A stretch of DNA of 64,000 bases, taken from NCBI RefSeq assembly GCF_006385685.1, contig NZ_VFRP01000008.1, forward strand, positions 1 to 64,000, in the 5' to 3' direction. This DNA is from Amaricoccus solimangrovi. Lineage in GTDB: Bacteria; Pseudomonadota; Alphaproteobacteria; Rhodobacterales; Rhodobacteraceae. The number at the start of each line of letters is the position of its first letter. Position 1 is the stretch's first letter. The notes below the pieces were generated by a model. That model was given only the letters and a program-made list of their open reading frames with translations, searched no databases and was not told the DNA's origin. This document shows, one piece after another, positions 16,500 through 25,288 of the stretch. The position numbers and the translations under genes were made by a program.

Positions 16500-17300
16500 C
16501 TAGCCGAGGCAGGGGCGATGCGCGCCGGAGAGAAGCGCCAGCGGCTCGCCCTCGTCCCCGCCCTCCCGCCGCGTCGCCGCCATGAGCGCGCTGGCGATGG
16601 TCGCGAAACGCGGCACGTCCATGCCGCGGGAGACGAGATGATAGTCCCGCCCCGCGGACCAGGAGGCGAGTCGGAGATCCCCCTCGATCTCCACCACCAG
16701 GCGCTCCCGCGCCGGCCGGGGGGCCGCGTCCTCGGCCCGGAACAGGCTCAGCCGGCATCCATGCGCGCCCAGGTAATCCGTCTGACCGGCGGCGCGGCCG
16801 TCGGCGAGCGGCAGCCGGCCGGAGCGGACCAGCCTCAGGCCCGTCGCGCCGATCAGCGCGGAGAGGCGGTCCGGCGGCGGCGCGGCGGCCGGCGGCGCCG
16901 CGCCGGCCACCCAGGCGTCATGGGCCGCGACCATGCGTGCCACATCGCCCGAGACGACGCCGCCCGCGGCCGCGCCACGCTCCGGTGACGCCGGTGTCAT
17001 CGATTGCCAGCCGGCGAGACCGAGACCGAGGGCGAGGACCGCCGCGGCGGCGGTGGCGGCGCCGAGCCACCGCGCGTTCCGCCGCCGGACCATCCGGCCG
17101 CGGATCGCCTCGACGTCTACCCGGGCCGTTTCCTCGCCGATGGCGGCGACCCCCGCGCGCAGCGACCGGAGGATCGCGACGCGCCGCGCGGTTTCCGGGT
17201 CCGAGGCGGCGATCCGCGCGATCCGCGCCGCCTGCCCGGGCGCGAGTTCGCCATCGACATAGGCGCTCAGCTCCTCCATCGAGACGGGTTTCTGCGTCAT
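16500..17300 (-). CDS. Membrane-anchored anti-sigma factor (partner of ECF sigma)
   Basis: Predicted inner-membrane anti-sigma factor of 266 residues. The cytoplasmic N-terminus (SMEELSAYVDGELAPGQAAR) matches the start of RsiW/RskA-type anti-sigma domains but lacks the H-x3-C-x2-C zinc motif. One transmembrane helix (ATAAAAVLALGLGLAGW, about residues 82-98) leads to a periplasmic domain of about 165 residues containing QTDYLGAHGCRLSLF and SRGMDVPRFATIASAL. Its ATG overlaps the sigma stop in an ATGA, the standard coupled arrangement. The periplasmic part should sense the signal; its position just upstream of sorAB suggests sulfite or another redox stress, which is inference. Confidence 0.85.
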   Translation of the reverse strand: MTQKPVSMEELSAYVDGELAPGQAARIARIAASDPETARRVAILRSLRAGVAAIGEETARVDVEAIRGRMVRRRNARWLGAATAAAAVLALGLGLAGWQSMTPASPERGAAAGGVVSGDVARMVAAHDAWVAGAAPPAAAPPPDRLSALIGATGLRLVRSGRLPLADGRAAGQTDYLGAHGCRLSLFRAEDAAPRPARERLVVEIEGDLRLASWSAGRDYHLVSRGMDVPRFATIASALMAATRREGGDEGEPLALLSGAHRPCLG

Positions 17301-17836
17301 GGCATCCTCCGGGCGGCGGCGGGGAAGGGGACGACGCCCTCGTCCGACAGGCGCCGGAGCAGGTCGCGCCGGGCGCGGCTGACCCGGCTCATCACGGTTC
17401 CCGGTCTGACCCCAAGCAGTTCGGCCGCCTCGCCATAGCTGAAGCCGAGGATGTCGATCAGCGCCAGGATCTCGCGGTGGCTGGCGCTGAGGCGGCCGAA
17501 CGCCTCGCGCACGACGATCCGGTTGAGGATCAGATCCTCCGACCGGAAGCCGGCCGGAAAATCCGCCACCTCCCCGGCGGGAGCTTCCGCCCGGTCCGCG
17601 CGCCGCCGCCGCGCCCGGCAGCGGTCGATCCAGAGGTTGCGCAGGATCCGCGTGATCCAGGCGCGGAAGGCGCGCTCGTCCGCCGGGACGTTCCTGCTCT
17701 CCACCGCCCTGACGATCGCATCCTGGACCAGATCCCCGGCGAGGTCGGGATCATGCGTGAGCGCGACCGCGTAGCCGACGAGCCGCGGTGACACCCGACG
17801 CAGCATTGTCCAGTTGGCCGTCGAGAACACTGGCAT
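17297..17836 (-). CDS. ECF-family RNA polymerase sigma factor
   Basis: Group 4 sigma factor with only regions 2 and 4 (179 residues). Region 2 contains DPDLAGDLVQDAIVRAVE and FRAWITRILRNLWIDRCR. Region 4 has the helix-turn-helix GFSYGEAAELLGVRPGTVMS followed by RVSRARRDLLRRL. The ATG at 17836 was chosen; longer starts at GTG or TTG would add up to 19 poorly conserved residues. The gene is coupled to the anti-sigma gene by a 4-bp overlap, and the pair is followed by sorAB. The likely regulon therefore includes sulfite oxidation, supported by a candidate ECF promoter before sorA. Confidence 0.9.
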   Translation of the reverse strand: MPVFSTANWTMLRRVSPRLVGYAVALTHDPDLAGDLVQDAIVRAVESRNVPADERAFRAWITRILRNLWIDRCRARRRRADRAEAPAGEVADFPAGFRSEDLILNRIVVREAFGRLSASHREILALIDILGFSYGEAAELLGVRPGTVMSRVSRARRDLLRRLSDEGVVPFPAAARRMP

Positions 17837-17914
17837 CTCCGATCCCGTTCCGGCGCCGCCGGCCACGTTCCGCGAAAGCGCCGGGCCTTGCAACCGTCGC
17901 GGCGGGCGCGAGCG

Positions 17915-18682
17915 TCACGCCTGCCCGCCGCGCGGTCCCTTCGGCAGCAGTTCCGCGGGCAGCGGAAAGACGATCGTCGTGGTCCTGTCGTTCGCGATGT
18001 CGTTCAGCGCGTTGAAGTAGCGCAGCTGCATCGCGTTCGGCTGTTCGGCGAGCATCCGGCCGGCCTCGACCAGCTTCGCCGCCGCCTGCTGCTCGCCCTC
18101 GGCGTTGATCACCCGGGCGCGGCGGTGGCGCTCCGCCTCGGCCTGCCGGGCGATGGCGCGCACCATGCTCTCGTCGATGTCGACATGCTTGATCTCGACA
18201 TTCGCCACCTTGATCCCCCAGGCGTCGGTCTGGCGGTCGAGGATCTCCTGGATATCCACGTTCAGCCGGTCGCGCTCGGCCAGCATCTCGTCGAGCTCGT
18301 GCTTGCCGAGCACCGAGCGCAGCGTCGTCTGCGCGAGCTGGCTGACCGCCATCTGGAAATCGGCGACGTTGATGATCGCGCGTTGCGGGTCGACGACGCG
18401 GAAATAGATCACCGCGTTGACCTTGACCGAGACGTTGTCGCGGCTGATCACGTCCTGACTCGGCACGTCCTCGACGCGGGTCCTGAGGTCGGTGCGCACC
18501 ACCTGCTGGACGAAGGGGATCATCAGCGCGAAGCCGGGCCCGCTCACGCGCGAGAACCGGCCGAGGGTGAAGACGACGCCGCGCTCGTATTCGCGGAAGA
18601 CGTAGACGGCGAGCGGCAGGACCAGCAGGACGAGCGCCAGCCCGAGCAGCGGGAAGATCCAGTTGAAGATGTCGATCGGCAT
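17915..18682 (-). CDS. Slipin/stomatin-like SPFH (band 7) protein
   Basis: Membrane scaffold protein of 255 residues. One N-terminal hydrophobic segment (WIFPLLGLALVLLVLPLAVYV) is followed by the SPFH domain, seen in REYERGVVFTLGRFSRVSGPG, then a helical region (AIARQAEAERHRRARVINAE) that forms oligomers. The GPG and TDLRTRVEDVPSQDVISRDN motifs are those of prokaryotic slipins. It lies 3 bp after an NfeD-type protease gene, the conserved partnership in which the protease is thought to cut the C-terminal tail of the slipin. The physiological role, probably membrane quality control, is not shown by the sequence. Confidence 0.92.
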   Translation of the reverse strand: MPIDIFNWIFPLLGLALVLLVLPLAVYVFREYERGVVFTLGRFSRVSGPGFALMIPFVQQVVRTDLRTRVEDVPSQDVISRDNVSVKVNAVIYFRVVDPQRAIINVADFQMAVSQLAQTTLRSVLGKHELDEMLAERDRLNVDIQEILDRQTDAWGIKVANVEIKHVDIDESMVRAIARQAEAERHRRARVINAEGEQQAAAKLVEAGRMLAEQPNAMQLRYFNALNDIANDRTTTIVFPLPAELLPKGPRGGQA

Positions 18683-18685
18683 GGC

Positions 18686-20050
18686 CTAGCCCCTTTCCTG
18701 AACGCCGTCCCCGGGCGCGGCCTCGACGTGAAGGACGAGCCCCTCCCTGCCGCGCACGCGGACCTCCTCGCCCGGCTTCAGCCCGGGCGGGCCGGCGGCC
18801 TGCCAGCGCTCTCCCTCGGCCCAGACGAAACCCGCCTCGCCCGACCATTCGAGCACCCGCGCCGGCGCGCTCGTCATGCGCGCGCGTCCGCTGGCGGGCG
18901 CGCGGCGATAGGCGCGGATCGTGGCGCCAAGAAGCAGCGCGAAGGCCGCGGCGCCGACCGTCCCCAGCGCGGCGATCGTCCACCACGAGATCTGGTATTC
19001 GGGCACATCCGTCTCGATCAGGATCGAGGCGCCGAGCACGAAGGCGACGAGCCCGCCGGCGCCGAGGACGCCGAAGCTCGGCGTCACCGCTTCGAAGGCC
19101 ATGAAGGCGGCGCCGAGCCCGATCAGCGCGAGGCCGGCGTAGTCGAGCGGCAGCTGGTTCAGCCCGTAGAGCGCGAGCGTGAGGCAGATCGCCCCGATCA
19201 CGCCGGGCGCGACCGCGCCGGGATTGAGAAATTCGAAGATCAGCCCGTAGATGCCGATCATCATCAGGACGAGCGCGAGATCGGGATTGGAGAGGACGGC
19301 GAGCAGGCGCGTCGTCGCGCTCATCTCCACGGTCTCGACCGGCGGCCCGGCGACGGCGAGCGTCACCTTCGCGCCATCGACCTCGACAATCCGGCCGTCT
19401 GCGGCGGCGAGAAGTTCGGGCAGGTTTCGCGCGACGATGTCGATCACGTGCTCGCGCAGCGCGGCTTCCGCGGACAGGCTCTCGGCCTGGCGCACCGCCC
19501 GCTCCGCCCAGTCGGCGTTCCGGCCGCGCATCTCGGCGAGGCTCCGGATCAGCGCCACCGCGTCGTTCGTGGCCTTGGCCGCGTGCGCGTCCTCGGGCGC
19601 CGGCTTTTCCGCGCCGCCCGGCAGTCCCTCGGGCAGTCCGCCGATCCGGACCGGGGTCGCCGCGCCGAGATTGGTTCCCGGCGCCATCGCCGCGACATGG
19701 GTCGCGTAGAGGATATACGTTCCCGCGCTGGCGGCGTGCCCGCCGGAGGGCGCGACATAGCCTATCACCGGAACCCGGGAGGCGAGGATGGCGGAGACGA
19801 TCCGGCGCATGGCCTCCGCCAGCCCTCCCGGCGTATCGATCCGGAGCACCAGCGCCGCCGCGCGCCGATCCTCCGCGAGGCGGATGACACGGTCGACATG
19901 CTTCACCGTCGCGGGGCCGATCGGTCCCTCGATCGCGGTCATCAGCACGACCCGCGGGCCACCGGCGGGCACCGGCGCCGCCTGGGCCGACAGGACCGCC
20001 GCCAGCGCGAGGGCCGCGGCCAGCGCGGCCAGAAGGGCGAGACGTCGCAC
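18686..20050 (-). CDS. NfeD-family membrane serine protease (long form)
   Basis: Protein of 454 residues with a signal peptide, a ClpP-like serine protease domain, several membrane helices and a C-terminal OB-fold NfeD domain. The catalytic Ser sits in the conserved GGHAASAGTYILYATH, and the Lys of the Ser-Lys dyad is likely the one in AHAAKATNDAV. The membrane region begins near TRLLAVLSNPDLALVLMMIG. The C-terminal OB fold holds PGLKPGEEVRVRGREGLVL. It is the upstream member of the NfeD-slipin operon. The long protease-carrying form is well known in bacteria and archaea, where it cleaves the slipin C-terminus. Confidence 0.92.
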   Translation of the reverse strand: MRRLALLAALAAALALAAVLSAQAAPVPAGGPRVVLMTAIEGPIGPATVKHVDRVIRLAEDRRAAALVLRIDTPGGLAEAMRRIVSAILASRVPVIGYVAPSGGHAASAGTYILYATHVAAMAPGTNLGAATPVRIGGLPEGLPGGAEKPAPEDAHAAKATNDAVALIRSLAEMRGRNADWAERAVRQAESLSAEAALREHVIDIVARNLPELLAAADGRIVEVDGAKVTLAVAGPPVETVEMSATTRLLAVLSNPDLALVLMMIGIYGLIFEFLNPGAVAPGVIGAICLTLALYGLNQLPLDYAGLALIGLGAAFMAFEAVTPSFGVLGAGGLVAFVLGASILIETDVPEYQISWWTIAALGTVGAAAFALLLGATIRAYRRAPASGRARMTSAPARVLEWSGEAGFVWAEGERWQAAGPPGLKPGEEVRVRGREGLVLHVEAAPGDGVQERG

Positions 20051-20106
20051 ATTCGCCTCCCTTCGCCGATCATACCGCTTCGCGCCTCCCGCGACAACGC
20101 GGGGCC

Positions 20107-21384
20107 TCAGGCCGGCTCCCGCGGGAGGCCCGGCTCACCCCGGCCAATGCCGGTCACGAGCCGGGTCAGCGGTGTCGCCGTGATGCCATGGACGAGAACG
20201 GAGGCGAAGACCACGAGGCTCGTCCAGGGCCATAACTCCGCCACGCCGGTTTCCCGCGCGGCGAGCAGCGCGTAATAGGTGGAGGAGACGCCGATGGGTC
20301 CGAACCAGCCCATGAAGGCGAATTCCGCGCGGGTGCCGAATTCCGGCGCCACCACGCGCCCCAGCATCCACCAGGGCAGGCGCCGCAGTGCCAGCACCGC
20401 GGCGGCGAAGGCGGGCGCTGCCCAGCCGAGCGCGGCCCAGTCGCCCCAGGGCAGGGCGACCCCGATCAGGATGAAGGCGGGGAGGTCGAAGAAGCGTCCG
20501 ATCGCCTCCTGCGCGTGTTCGTGCCGCGTCTCGCGGCGCGAGACGTAACGGGCGAAGGTGACGCCCGCGGCGAAGACCGCGAGGATGCCGTCGCCGCCCA
20601 TCAGCCGGACCAGCGCGAGGACGGTGAGCGAGAGCGCGAGGCCGACGGTGATGAGCGAATGATCGTCCGAGAACGGCTGGCGATAGGCCCAGAGCAGCAG
20701 CCGTCCCGCGAGCCAGCCGGCGGCGGCGCCGATCACGACCGCGCCGCCGATCTCCCAGAGAAGGACGCGCGTCAGCCATTCGGTCACCGCCGCGCCCGGC
20801 GGCTCGGTCAGGAGCAGCAGCGGCAGCATGACGAAGAGAAGGCCGAGGCCGTCGTTGGCGCCGCTCTCGGCGATCAGCAGGCGGCGGATCCGGGCGGGGA
20901 GATGCTCGGCGATCTTGCCGGTCGTGATCGAGCCGGCGACGACCGGATCCGTCGGCGCGAGGATCGCGCCGAGGAGCAGGGCGACCAGGGGCGAGGCGCC
21001 GAGAAAGACCGCTGCGAGGCCGGCGGAGGCGAGCCACATGACGAGGAGGCCGGGGCCGAGCACGAGGAGGAGCGGGGCGAGGTTGCGCCGGACATAGCCC
21101 GCCGGCAGGCGCAGCGCCGCGCCCATCACCGCGATCGCGAGCGTCATCCGCGCCACTTCGAGCAGCGCGTCGCGCGGCTCCACGGGCAGCCGCGCGGGAT
21201 CCGCGAGACCGAGCACCGCGGGACCGGCGAGCACGCCCAGCAGAAGGCAGAGCGTCGGTTCCGACATCCACAGGCGGTTCTTCACATATCCCGCGAAGAG
21301 GCCGAGCACGAGCACGACACCGGCGGAGAGGGCGATCGCGATGTTGAACTCGGTCAGGGGGTCGAGGTCGAGAAGAGCGTCCAT
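20107..21384 (-). CDS. Cation:proton antiporter (NhaP/CPA1 type)
   Basis: Integral membrane protein of 425 residues with about 12 helices, exchanging Na+ or K+ for protons. The hallmark helix contains GAILAPTDPVVAGSI and, after an SGANDGLGL motif (ESGANDGLGLLFVMLPLLLL), a series of hydrophobic segments ending in SLVVFASVLVHGITATPLTR. These are typical of the CPA1 family. The ATG at 21384 (MDALLDLDPLTEFNIAIALS) was chosen over an upstream in-frame start because the first membrane helix begins there. It is unlinked to the slipin operon in function as far as can be seen. The exact cation is unknown. Confidence 0.9.
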   Translation of the reverse strand: MDALLDLDPLTEFNIAIALSAGVVLVLGLFAGYVKNRLWMSEPTLCLLLGVLAGPAVLGLADPARLPVEPRDALLEVARMTLAIAVMGAALRLPAGYVRRNLAPLLLVLGPGLLVMWLASAGLAAVFLGASPLVALLLGAILAPTDPVVAGSITTGKIAEHLPARIRRLLIAESGANDGLGLLFVMLPLLLLTEPPGAAVTEWLTRVLLWEIGGAVVIGAAAGWLAGRLLLWAYRQPFSDDHSLITVGLALSLTVLALVRLMGGDGILAVFAAGVTFARYVSRRETRHEHAQEAIGRFFDLPAFILIGVALPWGDWAALGWAAPAFAAAVLALRRLPWWMLGRVVAPEFGTRAEFAFMGWFGPIGVSSTYYALLAARETGVAELWPWTSLVVFASVLVHGITATPLTRLVTGIGRGEPGLPREPA

Positions 21385-21532
21385 GCCGGGGAACGAGGCG
21401 CGGCGGGGTTTGTTCCGGGATCGGCGCGGTCGGCCGATCCCGGCGTGGCGCGCCCCGGCGCCGTTTTCCACGCCGGACTCCCTCCGGCATGCTATTCTCC
21501 GCGCCGGGGAGCAAACGCGCTGGGAGAGAGCG

Positions 21533-22321
21533 ATGGCGAAACTTCACGGGACCCCGTGCTGGTACGAACTGGTGACCGAGGGGCCGGATCTGGAGGGGGC
21601 GGAAAGGTTCTACGCCGAGGTTCTGGGCTGGAGCTTCCGCGACGCGGGGATGGAGGGGTTCACCTATCACCTCGCCGCCGCGGGCGACGACCTGGTGGCG
21701 GGGGTGATGGAGAAGCCCGCCGAACTCGGCGAGACGCCGCCCTTCTGGATGATCTACTTCGCGGTCGAGGACGCCGACGCCGCCGTCGCGGCGATCCGCG
21801 CCGCCGGGGGCGCGGTCCATCGCGAGCCGGCGGACATCCCGGGCACGGGCCGCTTCGCCGTCGTCGCCGATCCGCAGGGCGCGGGCTTCGGCGTCCTTCA
21901 GCCCGAACCGATGCCGGGCGACAGGCCCGCCGGCCATGCCTTCGACCAGGCGAAGCCCGGGCACGGCAACTGGAACGAACTGATGTCGAGCGATCCGGAG
22001 GCGGGGCTGCGCTTCTATTCCGACCTCTTCGGCTGGGAGAAGTCGCGCGCGATCGACATGGGCGAGACGGGCGTCTACCAGTTCTTCGCGCATGACGGCG
22101 CCGATATCGGCGGCATGATGGGCCTCGGGCCCGCGCCGGTCCCATGCTGGCTGCCGTATTTCGGCGTCGAGGGGGTTGGAGGGGCCATCGCGCGGATCGA
22201 GGCCGGCGGCGGCGTGCTCGCGCATGGGCCGATGGAAGTTCCCGGCGGCGCCCATATCGCCGTGGCCCGCGACCCGCGCGGCGCGTGGTTCGCGGTCGTC
22301 GGACCGAACGACGCGCCCTGA
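21533..22321 (+). CDS. Double-domain VOC-family protein (glyoxalase/bleomycin resistance superfamily)
   Basis: Two tandem vicinal-oxygen-chelate modules in 262 residues. The first begins GTPCWYELVTEGPDLEGAER and the second GHGNWNELMSSDPEAGLRFY; each contains FYxxxxGW (FYAEVLGWSF and FYSDLFGWEK). The C-terminal ARDPRGAWFAVVGP is typical of the subgroup annotated as 27-kDa antigen-like or VOC proteins. A GGGAGAGAG ribosome-binding site precedes the ATG at 21533. Function is unknown: such proteins bind metal or small hydrophobic compounds, but no substrate can be assigned. Confidence 0.85.
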   Translation: MAKLHGTPCWYELVTEGPDLEGAERFYAEVLGWSFRDAGMEGFTYHLAAAGDDLVAGVMEKPAELGETPPFWMIYFAVEDADAAVAAIRAAGGAVHREPADIPGTGRFAVVADPQGAGFGVLQPEPMPGDRPAGHAFDQAKPGHGNWNELMSSDPEAGLRFYSDLFGWEKSRAIDMGETGVYQFFAHDGADIGGMMGLGPAPVPCWLPYFGVEGVGGAIARIEAGGGVLAHGPMEVPGGAHIAVARDPRGAWFAVVGPNDAP

Positions 22322-22326
22322 GCGGG

Positions 22327-22354
22327 GCCTCCGGGGCCACGGGCCCCCGGAGGC
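22327..22354 (+). terminator. Hairpin after the VOC gene, possible terminator
   Basis: GCCTCCGGGG and CCCCGGAGGC form a perfect 10-bp stem around an 8-base loop, starting 6 bp after the VOC stop codon. No T-run follows, so termination efficiency is uncertain. Confidence 0.5.
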
Positions 22355-22486
22355 TCACCCTCGGCGGCATTGCCACCCGGTCCTTGAGGGGGGTAGCATC
22401 CGGAGAGAAGCCGCCGCCCCCGCGCCCGGCAGTCGGCGAGGCGGACTGGCCGGATCAGGGGCGGGCGGCTCCGGAGGGCCCGAGGC

Positions 22487-25105
22487 ATGGACACGTCGCG
22501 CGAGAGATTCGCCGATCGATCCGCCGCCGGCCGGCGGCTGGCGGCGCTGCTCGCGCCGATGACCCTGGAACGGCCGGTGGTCTATGCCTTGCCCCGGGGC
22601 GGCGTTCCCGTGGCGGTCGAGGTCGCCCGCGCGCTGCGCGCGCCGCTCGACCTCATTCTCGTCCGCAAGATCGGCGCTCCCGGCTCGCCGGAGGTGGCGC
22701 TCGGCGCGGTCGTCGACGGCGAGGATCCCCGGACCGTGATCAACGAGGAGGTGCGGCGCCGCGCGCGCGCGGACGACGCCTTCCTCGAACGCGCCCGCGC
22801 GCGCGAACTCGCGGAGCTCGAGCGGCGGCGGGCGCGCTATCTCGCCGACCGTCCGCCAGTCAGCCCCGCCGGCCGCGCCGCGATCGTCGTCGACGACGGC
22901 CTCGCCACCGGCGCGACGATGAAGGCCGCGCTGATCTCGCTCAGGCGGCGCGGCGCGGCGAAGGTCTGCGTCGCGCTGCCCGTGGCGCCGGAGGATGCGT
23001 TGAACGAGATCCGGGAACAGGCCGACCTGGTCGTCTGCGCCCGTCCCGCGCGGCATTTCGAGGGTGTCGGCGCCTTCTATCACGACTTCCACCAGCTCAC
23101 CGACGAGGAGACGGTCGGGCTGCTCCGCCGGTACTGGGCGGAGCAGGCCGATCCGCCCGCCGCCCGCGAGGTCGCGGTGCCGCCGCTCGGTCTCGCCGGC
23201 GATCTCCGCGTGCCGGCCACGCCGCGGGGTCTGGTGCTCTTCGTCCACGACGGTTCCGGCCGGCTCGACCCGCGCGACGCCGCCGTCGCCGGGACGCTCG
23301 AGGCGCGGGGTTTCGCCACGCTGCGCTTCGACCCGCTGACGCCGGCCGAGACACGGGACCGCCGGAACGTCTTCGACATCCCGCTGCTGGCGGAACGCGT
23401 CGTCGAGGCCGTGCTCTACGTGAGCGGCGAGCCCGATGTCGCCGTCCTGCCGCTCGGCCTCCTCGGGGTCGGCACGGGCGCCGGGGCGGCGCTGCTCGCG
23501 GCGGCCGAGCTTGGCGACAGGATCGGGGCCATCGTCGCCAGGGGCGGACGGGGGGACCTCGCCGGCACGCGCCTCGTCGCCGTCCGCTCGCCGACGCTGC
23601 TGATCGTCGGCGGCGAGGACCGGCACGTGCTGGAGCTGAACCGCCAGACGCTGGCGGCGCTGACCTGCGAGAAGCTGCTGCGGGTGGTTCCCGGCGCCGG
23701 CCCCCTGTTCGATGAGCCCGGCGCGCTCGACACCGTCGCCGATCTCGCGGCGAGCTGGTGCGAGCAGCACGCGGCGGCGCGACCCCCGCCCGCGCCGCGG
23801 GCGAGACAGCCATCGCTCGCCGGGCGGCTGCGCGGCGCGGTGACGCCGCTTCCCGCCCTCGACGATCCCGCCTTCGCGGATGCTTTCGAGCGTTTCGCCT
23901 CGGCCCGCGTCGTGCTCCTCGGCGAGGCGTCGCATGGCACCTCCGAATTCTACCGCGCCCGCGCCGCCATCACCCGGCGCCTGATCGAGCGTCACGGCTT
24001 CGGGATCGTCGCGGTGGAGGCCGACTGGCCCGACGCGGCGGCGATCGACCGCCACATCCAGCGGCGGTCCGCGGCGGCGCCGTCCGAGCCGCCGTTCACC
24101 CGGTTTCCGACCTGGATGTGGCGCAACCGGGAGGTCGAGGATTTCGTGGAATTCCTGCGCCGCCACAACGCTGCGAAGCCGCCGGGGGAGCAGGTCGGGT
24201 TCCATGGCCTCGATCTCTACGGCATGACCGCCTCGATCGCGGCCGTGCTCGCCTATCTCGACCGGGTCGATCCCCCGGCGGGGCGGGAGGCGCGCGTCCA
24301 GTACGGCTGCCTCGCGCCGTGGTCGCGGGAATTCGCCGCCTACGGGCGCGCCGCGCTCAGCAAGGGCTACGCGCTCTGCGAGGCGCCGGTCACGCGCGCG
24401 CTGACCGATCTGCTGGCGAAGCGGCTGAGCTACGCGGAACGCGACGGCGAGCAGTTCTTCGACGCGGCGCAGAACGCGCGGCTGGTGACGAGCGCGGAGC
24501 GCTACTACCGGGCGATGTATTACGGCTCGCGTGAATCGTGGAATCTGCGCGACCGGCACATGTTCGACACGCTCGGGCGGGTGCTCGAGCGGGCGGGGCC
24601 GGAGAGCAGGGCGGTGGTCTGGGCGCACAATTCCCATATCGGGGACGCGCGGTTCACCGACATGGGATCCGAGCGGGGCGAGATCAACATCGGCCAGCTC
24701 TGCCGCCAGGCATACGGGCGCGACGCCGCGCTGATCGGCTTCGGCACCCATTCGGGAACGGTCGCCGCCGCGTCCGAATGGGACGGGGCGATGGAGATCA
24801 TGAACGTGCGCCCCTCCCGGGCGGACAGCTACGAGGCGCTCTGCCACGACCTTGGCGAGGAGCGGTTCCTGCTGCCCTGCGCGGACCTCGCGCCCGACCT
24901 CGGGCAGGCGCTCGCCGAGCCGCGGCTCGAGCGCTACATCGGTGTCATCTACCGGCCCGAGACCGAACGCTGGAGCCACTATTCCCGTGCCTCGCTTCCG
25001 GAGCAGTACGACGCCTTCGTCTGGTTCGACGAAACCCGCGCGGTCACGCCGCTCCCCGGGCGGGCGACGGCGGGCGAGGATGAGACCTATCCCTTCGGCC
25101 TCTGA
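22487..25105 (+). CDS. Phosphoribosyltransferase / alpha-beta hydrolase-like / erythromycin esterase-like fusion protein
   Basis: A single 872-residue chain with three modules. Residues 1 to about 220 form a phosphoribosyltransferase with the PRPP loop VVDDGLATGATM and YALPRGGVPVA. Residues about 225-425 resemble a dienelactone-hydrolase fold, but the nucleophile elbow reads GVGTG, with Gly329 where Ser is expected, and the usual His near VPGAGPLF is Pro406. Residues about 455-870 are an erythromycin-esterase-like domain with the catalytic set kept: Glu480 and His483 in GEASHGTSE, Glu511 in EADWPDA, His714 and His717 in WAHNSHIGD. No signal peptide is present. These three families often occur as neighbours, which suggests one process of unknown nature. 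The true substrate is unlikely to be erythromycin. Confidence 0.88.
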   Translation: MDTSRERFADRSAAGRRLAALLAPMTLERPVVYALPRGGVPVAVEVARALRAPLDLILVRKIGAPGSPEVALGAVVDGEDPRTVINEEVRRRARADDAFLERARARELAELERRRARYLADRPPVSPAGRAAIVVDDGLATGATMKAALISLRRRGAAKVCVALPVAPEDALNEIREQADLVVCARPARHFEGVGAFYHDFHQLTDEETVGLLRRYWAEQADPPAAREVAVPPLGLAGDLRVPATPRGLVLFVHDGSGRLDPRDAAVAGTLEARGFATLRFDPLTPAETRDRRNVFDIPLLAERVVEAVLYVSGEPDVAVLPLGLLGVGTGAGAALLAAAELGDRIGAIVARGGRGDLAGTRLVAVRSPTLLIVGGEDRHVLELNRQTLAALTCEKLLRVVPGAGPLFDEPGALDTVADLAASWCEQHAAARPPPAPRARQPSLAGRLRGAVTPLPALDDPAFADAFERFASARVVLLGEASHGTSEFYRARAAITRRLIERHGFGIVAVEADWPDAAAIDRHIQRRSAAAPSEPPFTRFPTWMWRNREVEDFVEFLRRHNAAKPPGEQVGFHGLDLYGMTASIAAVLAYLDRVDPPAGREARVQYGCLAPWSREFAAYGRAALSKGYALCEAPVTRALTDLLAKRLSYAERDGEQFFDAAQNARLVTSAERYYRAMYYGSRESWNLRDRHMFDTLGRVLERAGPESRAVVWAHNSHIGDARFTDMGSERGEINIGQLCRQAYGRDAALIGFGTHSGTVAAASEWDGAMEIMNVRPSRADSYEALCHDLGEERFLLPCADLAPDLGQALAEPRLERYIGVIYRPETERWSHYSRASLPEQYDAFVWFDETRAVTPLPGRATAGEDETYPFGL

Positions 25106-25152
25106 GAGCGTCATCGGCCCGTCGGGGACCGGCGAGGCGCGGCGGGCGAAAT

Positions 25153-25180
25153 GGACGGCGCGGCGATCGCCGTGCCGTCC
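25153..25180. terminator. 28-bp near-perfect palindrome downstream of the fusion gene
   Basis: Starting GGACGGC and ending GCCGTCC, this 28-bp sequence is its own reverse complement except for one pair that becomes G-T in RNA. It starts 48 bp after the fusion-gene stop and before the convergent madM. It may be a bidirectional transcription end. The remainder of 25106-25288 shows no gene. Confidence 0.45.
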
Positions 25181-25288
25181 TCCACGCCGGCCTGATCGGG
25201 GGCCGGCTCACGGCCGGGAGCGTGCTCCCCGAAGTCGGGGAAGACCGGCCGCTTCATCCCGACGGATCGCGGCCGGAGGGGCCATTGC

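Noticed and set aside
17837-17893. N-terminal extension of the ECF sigma factor
   Set aside because: It would start at TTG or GTG and shows no family similarity; ATG at 17836 is preferred.
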